DNA from: Gammaproteobacteria bacterium
GTDB lineage: Bacteria > Pseudomonadota > Gammaproteobacteria > Pseudomonadales > Azotimanducaceae
Length of the DNA: 5,000 nucleotides
Assembly: GCA_003228415.1 (NCBI GenBank)
Contig: QIDL01000408.1
Location: 1 to 5,000 of the forward strand
Reading direction: 5' to 3'
Position numbers and translations under genes: made by a program. Within the stretch, counting starts at the first letter, position 1. Each line of letters starts with the position of its first letter. Below, in pieces: positions 1 through 4,205 of the stretch. A model generated the notes under the pieces. The model was not told the origin of the DNA. It did no database searches and saw only the letters and a program-made list of their open reading frames with translations.

Positions 1-49
1 GGAGCCGTCGCCATTGCGAAATCGGCACGATCGCGGCGCAGCGACAATG

Positions 50-1486
50 TCAGCGCAATAACTGATGCAGCCTGCCTGCCCAGGTGAGCAGCCGTTGTGG
101 CGCATGCGCTCGACGCCAGGCACCCGCAGCGAATTTCCCAGCCTCCATCCGGGTGGGATAGATGTGAATGGTACCCATGATCTTTTTCAGACCGAAACCC
201 TGAGTCATGGCCAGGATGAACTCGGCGATCATCTCACCGGCCTCGGCGCCGACGATCTGGGCACCTAGAATTCGATCGGTACCCGGTTTCACCAGCACCT
301 TCACCCAACCACGCCTCGCCCCTTCGGTGATGGCTCGATCCAGATCATCCAACGGATAACACACGGTCTCAAAGGCGATGTTCCCCGTTTTGGCTTCCGT
401 CTCTGATAAGCCGACTCGAGCCACTTCCGGATCGGTATAGGTGGCCCATGGCACCACGGCATAGTTGACGCGGAACTTCCAGAATCGTCCGAACAGAGCA
501 TTTACAGCCGCGTACCAGGCCTGATGAGACGCCATGTGAGTGAACTGATAGGGACCAACCGCATCACCACAGGCATATATGTTCGGGCAACTCGTTCGCA
601 GATGGCCATCCACCCGGATGGTGCCATCGGGATTGGTCTCGACACCCAGTTCGGCGAGACCGAGATCGGCGGTGTTGGCGCCTCTACCCACAGCGACCAG
701 AATCTGGTCGAATTCCAGGTCAACGGTCTCGGCACCCGACTGCGCATGAAGCACGCCCGGCTCAACAGCGACGGCCTTATGATTCAATCGCACATCGATG
801 CCTTCTTCGGCAAACGAGGTTTCGAGCAGTGCGGACGCGTCCCCGTCTTCCCTCGGCAACAGGCGGTCTTCCATGTCGATCAGCGTGACCCTGGATCCAA
901 GCCGGGCAAAACTCTGGGCAAGCTCACAACCGATGGGCCCGCCGCCCATCACCAACAGCCGAGCCGGTAGCTGCTCCAGCGACCAGATCGAATCGGAGGT
1001 CAATGGATTCAGCTCTCGTAACCCTGGAATCGGCGGAACCAGGGGACGTGCACCGGTAGCAAGGACAATGCTACGCGTCGACAGCAGACGCGAGTCTGCC
1101 CCGTTGACGACTCGAACATGATGGGCATCTTCGATGACCGCATCGCCGAGCACGCAGTCCACGCCCAACTCGCGATAGCGCGCCACGGAATCTTTCGGTT
1201 CGATGGTGGCAATGACTTCTCTGATCCTGGCCATCACCTCAGGGAAATTTACCTGAGGCTCAGTTGCAGCGATTCCAAAACGGTCGGCATGACGAATCTC
1301 GTGCGCCAGTCGTGCTGCTCTTATCAGCGATTTACTGGGTACGCAGCCGGTGTTCAGACAGTCACCGCCCATTCTATCCCGTTCCACCAGAGTGACCCGG
1401 GCCTTTACCGTCGTCGCGATCAGCGCCGCGATCAGACCCGCCGATCCAGCACCGATGACAATCAGGTTGTTGTCGTACCTGGCCAA
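50..1486 (-). CDS. MerA/Lpd-like FAD-dependent pyridine nucleotide-disulfide oxidoreductase
   Basis: A 478-residue class I flavoprotein disulfide reductase, presumably cytoplasmic; its substrate is not known. Visible motifs: FAD dinucleotide fold GAGSAG at 12-17; redox-active pair C43/C48 in GGDCLNTGCVPSK; second Rossmann motif GGGPIG at 181-186, whose following strand ends in an acidic residue (TLID, about 201-204), suggesting NADH rather than NADPH; FAD-contacting ACGDA at 305-309; dimerisation domain from about 342. In the C-terminal HIYPTRME (441-448) the catalytic-base His of lipoamide dehydrogenases is Tyr443, as in mercuric reductases. There is no N-terminal HMA domain and no C-terminal Cys pair, so a true MerA is unlikely. 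The start is TTG (1486-1484): AGGAGG lies 4 bases upstream, the FAD fold begins immediately after, and the preceding gene's stop is only 8 bases away. It is the second gene of an operon with the TVP38-like gene. Family assignment is firm; substrate is open. Confidence 0.92.
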   Translation of the reverse strand: MARYDNNLIVIGAGSAGLIAALIATTVKARVTLVERDRMGGDCLNTGCVPSKSLIRAARLAHEIRHADRFGIAATEPQVNFPEVMARIREVIATIEPKDSVARYRELGVDCVLGDAVIEDAHHVRVVNGADSRLLSTRSIVLATGARPLVPPIPGLRELNPLTSDSIWSLEQLPARLLVMGGGPIGCELAQSFARLGSRVTLIDMEDRLLPREDGDASALLETSFAEEGIDVRLNHKAVAVEPGVLHAQSGAETVDLEFDQILVAVGRGANTADLGLAELGVETNPDGTIRVDGHLRTSCPNIYACGDAVGPYQFTHMASHQAWYAAVNALFGRFWKFRVNYAVVPWATYTDPEVARVGLSETEAKTGNIAFETVCYPLDDLDRAITEGARRGWVKVLVKPGTDRILGAQIVGAEAGEMIAEFILAMTQGFGLKKIMGTIHIYPTRMEAGKFAAGAWRRAHAPQRLLTWAGRLHQLLR

Positions 1487-1490
1487 AAGA

Positions 1491-1496
1491 CCTCCT
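1491..1496 (-). promoter_or_regulatory. Ribosome binding site deciding a TTG start
   Basis: Read on the minus strand this is a perfect AGGAGG, followed by TCTT and then the TTG start of the flavoprotein. The TAG stop of the upstream TVP38-like gene (1497-1495) overlaps the first bases of this site. Ribosomes finishing the first gene therefore end on the site that starts the second, which suggests translational coupling. The 4-base spacer is short, but no other in-frame start fits the family N-terminus better. Confidence 0.75.
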
Positions 1497-2193
1497 ACCG
1501 CGCCCGCAGACGCTCCATCCAGGCCAACGCCTTCCTGGCAATGAGCGGAAATAACCCCAGCAGGCTCAAGGCCACCAACAGACCCGGGCTCAACACATCT
1601 CCGAGCTCGGATACCTCGGCGAGTTGAGTTCCAGCGAAAACGAAGACCACCGTGCCCGCCAGCATCCCCACCTGACTGACCCAGTAAAACTGCCAGAGTT
1701 TGAGTTTAGACAGCCCCATGACCAGATTGATCACAAAGAAGGGAAACAACGGCACCATCCTCAGGCTGAACAGATAAAACCCACCATCTTTCTCGAGCCC
1801 TTCGTTGACGGCACTCAATTGACTTTTGAACCGGCCCTGAACCCAGTCCTGCAGCAGGGTCCTGGAGATCAGCATGGCTATGGACGCGCCCACGCTACTC
1901 GCGAAAGAAGCAATCAACACGCCCCAGAGCAGACCGAATACCGCCCCTCCGGCAACCGTCATCACCGCGGCACCAGGCAACGACAGCCCGGTAACCACCA
2001 CGTAGATAAGGAAGTAGCCCAGCGTGCTGACCGCCGGGTTGGCAACGACGTAGGACGACGCATCCAGACGAACGTTTTTCAGATAGCCCAGGGTGAGGTA
2101 TTGGTGGAGGTCGAGCAGAAAAAAGGCCAACACCCCTCCCGCCACGACCACCAACACGGCCAGCTTCAGCACCGCCGATCCTTTCAAAGCCAT
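1495..2193 (-). CDS. TVP38/TMEM64 family (VTT domain, DedA-related) inner-membrane protein
   Basis: A 232-residue polytopic membrane protein. Family signatures are the GLSLPGAAVMTVAGGAVFG stretch (69-87), followed by a small-residue-rich helix (to about 110), and LRMVPLFPFFVINLVMG (144-160), which matches the conserved R-x-V-P-L-F-P-F/N-L-V core of the VTT domain. By eye, membrane segments lie at about 9-27, 57-78, 85-108, 145-162, 172-190 and 203-219, and the protein ends in a short basic tail (MERLRAR). VTT proteins are linked to lipid scrambling or proton-coupled transport; the bacterial TVP38 members are mostly uncharacterised. The start is chosen at ATG 2193-2191, just before the first hydrophobic segment, with AGGGGG upstream, though only 2 bases separate them. 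In-frame ATGs at 2223 and 2235 would add 10 or 14 residues and have no better ribosome site. It is first in the operon and divergent from hemB. Confidence 0.9.
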   Translation of the reverse strand: MALKGSAVLKLAVLVVVAGGVLAFFLLDLHQYLTLGYLKNVRLDASSYVVANPAVSTLGYFLIYVVVTGLSLPGAAVMTVAGGAVFGLLWGVLIASFASSVGASIAMLISRTLLQDWVQGRFKSQLSAVNEGLEKDGGFYLFSLRMVPLFPFFVINLVMGLSKLKLWQFYWVSQVGMLAGTVVFVFAGTQLAEVSELGDVLSPGLLVALSLLGLFPLIARKALAWMERLRAR

Positions 2194-2207
2194 TTCCCCC
2201 TGCCCGT

Positions 2208-2233
2208 CATACCTGCCAGCCATACCTGCCAGC
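2208..2233. repeat. Perfect 13-bp tandem duplication upstream of the TVP38-like gene
   Basis: CATACCTGCCAGC occurs twice head to tail (2208-2220 and 2221-2233) in the divergent intergenic region. Each copy read on the minus strand carries GGCAGGTATG, so the duplication multiplies possible start codons ahead of the TVP38-like gene. The 2223 ATG is in frame with that gene, while the 2210 ATG is not and runs into a stop after 8 codons. On the plus strand the second copy supplies the CTGCCA that may serve as the -35 of hemB. It could be simple replication slippage. Confidence 0.9.
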
Positions 2234-2255
2234 ATTGGCCCCGGTACGGTAACAT
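2226..2255 (+). promoter_or_regulatory. Candidate sigma-70 promoter of hemB
   Basis: A -35-like CTGCCA (2226-2231, 4 of 6 to consensus) and a -10-like TAACAT (2250-2255, 4 of 6) are separated by 18 bases. Transcription would start near 2262, about 32 bases before the hemB ATG. Both boxes are only moderate matches, so this is a suggestion. I found no convincing promoter on the opposite strand for the TVP38-like operon in the same 100 bases. Confidence 0.3.
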
Positions 2256-2293
2256 GTCGCGAGTTCATTGAGCCCCGATCAGGACCACTGGAA

Positions 2294-3280
2294 ATGCACC
2301 GCAGTTTCCCCAGCACGCGCATGCGCCGCAACCGCTTCACCGAGTTCAGCCGCCGCCTGGTACGAGAGACCGAACTCAGCGCCGCCGACCTCATCTATCC
2401 GGTATTCGTGATCGATGGTCAGGACAAGCGAGAGCCGGTGACCTCCATGCCGGGTATCGATCGCCTGTCCATCGACAATCTGCTCGCGGAGGGGCAACGG
2501 GCTTACGCCGCCGGTATCCCGATGATCGCCCTGTTCCCCAACTTGAGCCAGGAACTACGCACCCTGGAAGGCGAGCAGGCCTGGAACCCGGATGGATTGA
2601 TTCCCAGGGCAGTGCGGGCGCTGAAAAAGGCGCTGCCGGAACTCGGCATCATGACCGATGCGGCGCTGGATCCTTATACCAGTCACGGGCAGGACGGCAT
2701 CATCGATGATACCGGCTACGTGCTGAACGACATCACCGTCGATGCTCTGACTCGACAAGCCAAGGTGTGTGCCGCCGCCGGTGCGGACGTCATCGCCCCC
2801 AGTGACATGATGGACGGCCGGGTCGGTGCCATTCGCCGCACTCTGGATGAAGGCGGCTACATCAATACCCAGATCATGGCTTACTCGGCCAAATACGCGT
2901 CCGCCTACTACGGGCCTTTCCGGGATGCCGTCGGCGCCGCTGCCACCCTCGGCACAGGCAACAAGAAGACCTACCAGATGGATCCGGCCAACAGCAATGA
3001 AGCGCTGCATGAGATCGCCATGGACATCGCCGAAGGCGCAGACATGGTGATGGTGAAACCCGGCCAGCCATACCTCGACGTGGTCAGGAGGGTCAAAGAC
3101 GAATTCGGCGTGCCGACGTTCGCCTATCAGGTGAGCGGTGAGTACGCCATGCACATGGCCGCCATCAACAATGGCTGGCTCTCCGAGGCGGTCATTCTGG
3201 AATCGCTGATGTGCATCAAGCGAGCCGGGGCCGACGGCATACTGAGCTACTTCGCCCTCAAAGCAGCCGAAACGCTGTAG
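2294..3280 (+). CDS. hemB: Porphobilinogen synthase (delta-aminolevulinic acid dehydratase)
   Basis: A 328-residue cytoplasmic enzyme that condenses two 5-aminolevulinate molecules to porphobilinogen, the second step of the common tetrapyrrole pathway towards haem. The TIM-barrel active site is complete: Lys200 in AYSAKYASAYYGPFR and the Schiff-base Lys255 in MVMVKPGQPYLDV. The metal-binding loop reads DAALDPYTSHGQDG (122-135). Where the E. coli zinc enzyme has Cys120, Cys122 and Cys130, this protein has Ala124, Asp126 and Asp134, the pattern of the P. aeruginosa Mg-responsive, zinc-independent class. Length fits the family. The ATG at 2294 has AGGA 9 bases upstream, and the N-terminal arm FPSTRMRRNR is typical of Pseudomonas-type HemB; reading further upstream would overlap the divergent gene. 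The Met at codon 10 is a less likely start. It appears monocistronic, with trxA 152 bases downstream. Confidence 0.97.
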   Translation: MHRSFPSTRMRRNRFTEFSRRLVRETELSAADLIYPVFVIDGQDKREPVTSMPGIDRLSIDNLLAEGQRAYAAGIPMIALFPNLSQELRTLEGEQAWNPDGLIPRAVRALKKALPELGIMTDAALDPYTSHGQDGIIDDTGYVLNDITVDALTRQAKVCAAAGADVIAPSDMMDGRVGAIRRTLDEGGYINTQIMAYSAKYASAYYGPFRDAVGAAATLGTGNKKTYQMDPANSNEALHEIAMDIAEGADMVMVKPGQPYLDVVRRVKDEFGVPTFAYQVSGEYAMHMAAINNGWLSEAVILESLMCIKRAGADGILSYFALKAAETL

Positions 3281-3296
3281 TGCAGGGCAGCGCTCA

Positions 3297-3322
3297 GCCC
3301 GCGGGTTGATTTATATGCGGGC
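3297..3322 (+). terminator. Possible weak hairpin terminator after hemB
   Basis: GCCCGC (3297-3302) can pair with GCGGGC (3317-3322) around a 14-base AT-rich loop, 17 bases after the hemB stop. The run of T residues expected of an intrinsic terminator is absent; only CCTCATTATT follows. It may help end or stabilise the hemB transcript, or be fortuitous. Confidence 0.3.
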
Positions 3323-3362
3323 GCCCTCATTATTCCGTTGCTGAGGCCATGCCAATCACTTC

Positions 3363-3393
3363 TTGGTCCGCATGAGGCGGTTAGTGATACACT
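3363..3393 (+). promoter_or_regulatory. Candidate extended -10 promoter of trxA
   Basis: TGATACACT (3385-3393) is an extended -10 element: a TGn followed by TACACT, 4 of 6 to consensus. TTGGTC (3363-3368) could be a weak -35 at 19 bases; extended -10 promoters tolerate poor -35 boxes. Transcription would start near 3400, giving a leader of about 33 bases that includes the trxA ribosome site. The same TACACT hexamer recurs in the rho promoter candidate. Confidence 0.5.
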
Positions 3394-3420
3394 CGGCGGC
3401 CAACGTTTATCAGTGCTCAG

Positions 3421-3425
3421 AGGAG
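3421..3425 (+). promoter_or_regulatory. Ribosome binding site of trxA
   Basis: AGGAG, within AGAGGAGA, lies 7 bases before a GTG codon. This supports the GTG start at 3433, which gives exactly the N-terminus expected of an E. coli-type thioredoxin. Confidence 0.8.
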
Positions 3426-3432
3426 ACTTGGA

Positions 3433-3759
3433 GTGAGTGAAAATATCGTCCATACCTCGGACGCAGATTGGGACTCAGACGTTCTGCAAGCCGAGAAACC
3501 AGTACTAGTGGACTACTGGGCCGAATGGTGCGGCCCCTGCAAAATGATCGCGCCGATTCTCCATGAGATCGCTGAGGAGTACGGAGATCGACTCAAGATC
3601 TGCAAGCTCGATATCGACTCAAACCAGGAAACCCCGCCAAAGTATGGCATTCGGGGGATCCCGACGCTCATGCTGTTCAAGGACGGTGACGTGGCGGCCA
3701 CCAAGGTGGGTGCCCTGTCCAAATCTCAGCTGGCGGCGTTTCTGGACAGCAACATCTGA
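3433..3759 (+). CDS. trxA: Thioredoxin 1
   Basis: A 108-residue cytoplasmic thioredoxin that reduces protein disulfides (for example in ribonucleotide reductase and PAPS reductase) and is itself reduced by thioredoxin reductase. The active site WCGPC is at 32-36, with Cys33 as nucleophile and Cys36 as resolving residue. The buried Asp27 and Lys58 that tune the active site, the cis-Pro77 in IRGIPT and the GALSKSQL segment near the C-terminus are all present. Length and register match E. coli TrxA closely. One extra cysteine, Cys57, sits next to the buried Lys58 where E. coli has Ala. The GTG start is backed by a strong ribosome site and a family-typical MSENIVHTSD N-terminus. It lies between hemB and rho; trxA next to rho is a common gammaproteobacterial order. 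Its own promoter and a following hairpin suggest a separate transcript, though readthrough into rho is possible. Confidence 0.97.
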   Translation: MSENIVHTSDADWDSDVLQAEKPVLVDYWAEWCGPCKMIAPILHEIAEEYGDRLKICKLDIDSNQETPPKYGIRGIPTLMLFKDGDVAATKVGALSKSQLAAFLDSNI

Positions 3760-3770
3760 GGCATTCCGGA

Positions 3771-3796
3771 ACGCGGGCAACCCCGGTTGCTCGCGT
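3771..3796 (+). terminator. Hairpin after trxA, candidate terminator
   Basis: An 11-bp stem (3771-3781 with 3786-3796, one G-U pair) closes on a CCCG loop, starting 12 bases after the trxA stop. It is the most stable simple hairpin near the gene end. The following TGCGCTTCGT is not a true T tract, so the hairpin may act as an inefficient terminator or as a 3'-end stabiliser for the trxA transcript. A five-T run at 3879-3883 lies further on but has no strong hairpin before it. Confidence 0.45.
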
Positions 3797-3901
3797 GCGC
3801 TTCGTCACAAAACCGGGAAATGTTGCGCTTGCAGCCAACCGATTGTCCACCATGAGCCGCAAAACGGCCGAGTCTGCGTTTTTAGACCCCCACAATCCCG
3901 C

Positions 3902-3929
3902 TTGACGGGGCCCTCGAAACAACTACACT
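3902..3929 (+). promoter_or_regulatory. Sigma-70 promoter candidate for rho
   Basis: TTGACG (3902-3907, 5 of 6 to consensus) and TACACT (3924-3929, 4 of 6) are separated by 16 bases. This is the best promoter match in the window. Transcription would start near 3936, leaving a leader of about 265 bases before rho. The position, between the trxA terminator candidate and the structured leader, suits a dedicated rho promoter. Confidence 0.65.
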
Positions 3930-3943
3930 TGAAAGACGTCCTG

Positions 3944-3960
3944 GTAGCCGGTTCGGCTAC
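3944..3960 (+). other. 5'-proximal stem-loop in the rho leader
   Basis: GTAGCCG (3944-3950) and CGGCTAC (3954-3960) are perfect complements around a GTT loop. The hairpin would begin about 8 bases into the predicted rho transcript. Such 5'-end hairpins often protect mRNAs from decay; that role is inferred. CGGTTC recurs at 3949, 3967 and 3986, giving the first 60 bases of the leader a repetitive look. Confidence 0.5.
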
Positions 3961-4070
3961 GTTCATCGGTTCTTGGCACTACCACCGGTTCATCCCGCGC
4001 GTAGCGCGCAGTAGCTGCTTAATCCCCGACGCTTTAAAACCAAACTTGAGAAACTGGGAAGTCGGGAATC

Positions 4071-4205
4071 ATGGGGTTGGTTTGGACGACCATTGAACAA
4101 AGATCTGCGGCCGTGAGAGCGCGGCCGGATTGCGCCCCGATTATTGCCACCGCTAAAGTTCCGCTTACCCACTTTTTCAAAGTTGATTACCCTACATGTC
4201 TATGA
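4071..4205 (+). CDS. Putative 44-residue leader peptide overlapping the rho start
   Basis: An ATG at 4071 opens a 44-codon frame (beginning MGLVWTTIEQ, ending DYPTCL) whose TGA stop at 4203-4205 overlaps the second in-frame rho ATG (4202-4204) as ATGA. The ribosome site is weak: GGGA occurs at 4064-4067 and again at 4056-4059. rho itself has no visible Shine-Dalgarno sequence, so translation of this frame could deliver ribosomes to rho by coupling. E. coli carries a 33-residue rho leader peptide, RhoL; I see no evident sequence likeness, so I do not use that name. I recognise no domain. The frame could be fortuitous, since 44 open codons are not rare in GC-rich DNA. Confidence 0.35.
   Translation: MGLVWTTIEQRSAAVRARPDCAPIIATAKVPLTHFFKVDYPTCL
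4133..4180 (+). promoter_or_regulatory. C-rich, G-poor segment upstream of rho, candidate Rho-binding site
   Basis: By my count these 48 bases hold 18 C and 6 G, in contrast to the GC-balanced sequence around them. Unstructured C-rich, G-poor RNA is what Rho's primary binding site prefers, and Rho is known to limit its own synthesis in E. coli. The placement 16-63 bases before the first rho ATG is suggestive only. Confidence 0.35.

Larger units (their letters stand above)
3936..4201 (+). promoter_or_regulatory. Long structured 5' leader of rho
   Basis: This stretch lies between the predicted start of transcription and the rho ATG. It holds a 5'-proximal hairpin GTAGCCG/CGGCTAC (3944-3950/3954-3960), a second hairpin GCGCG/CGCGC (3997-4001/4005-4009), and a third, bulged one with CGGCC/GGCCG (4108-4112/4123-4127). 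Two further pairings cross each other: 4025-4030 with 4061-4066, and 4040-4045 with 4080-4085. A C-rich, G-poor segment fills 4133-4180. In E. coli rho is known to repress itself through termination in its leader. A comparable role is inferred here from position and composition, not shown. Confidence 0.5.

Noticed and set aside
1..49. Possible start of a further minus-strand gene (TTG at 47 or ATG at 14)
   Set aside because: Only 15 or fewer codons are visible, with no ribosome site, so no gene can be supported. I also see no terminator here.
524..1121. Overlapping plus-strand open frames antisense to the flavoprotein
   Set aside because: The minus-strand gene has complete FAD, disulfide and NAD motifs across this span, so the plus-strand frames are shadows.
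50..1486. Calling the flavoprotein a mercuric reductase (merA)
   Set aside because: It lacks the HMA domain and the C-terminal vicinal cysteines, and no merR, merT or merP is nearby.
1624..2271. A 215-codon plus-strand open frame
   Set aside because: It lies wholly antisense to the TVP38-like gene, and its translation is polar, rich in His, Gln and Arg and low in complexity. The opposite strand encodes a clear VTT-domain protein.
2093..2293. Upstream extension of the hemB frame by 67 codons
   Set aside because: It would overlap the divergent gene, and the added residues do not resemble any HemB. The ATG at 2294 has a ribosome site and the family N-terminus.
2194..2394. Upstream extension of the TVP38-like frame by 67 codons
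   Set aside because: The extension is antisense to the start of hemB, Arg-rich and non-membrane. The ATG at 2193 directly precedes the first hydrophobic segment.
2555..3154. A 199-codon minus-strand open frame
   Set aside because: It is antisense to hemB, whose active-site motifs are intact. The His/Gly/Val-rich translation is typical of a shadow frame in GC-rich DNA.
3856..3883. GCCGCAAAACGGC hairpin followed by a T5 run as an intrinsic terminator
   Set aside because: The stem is only 4 bp and is separated from the T run by 10 bases. The alternative AAAACG/CGTTTT stem is mostly A-T. Neither is a convincing terminator.
3990..4060. Resemblance of part of the rho leader to tmRNA or tRNA segments (CGCTTTA, GGTTCATCCC)
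   Set aside because: The matches are short and scattered; no acceptor stem, T-arm or tag-coding frame in the right order can be assembled.
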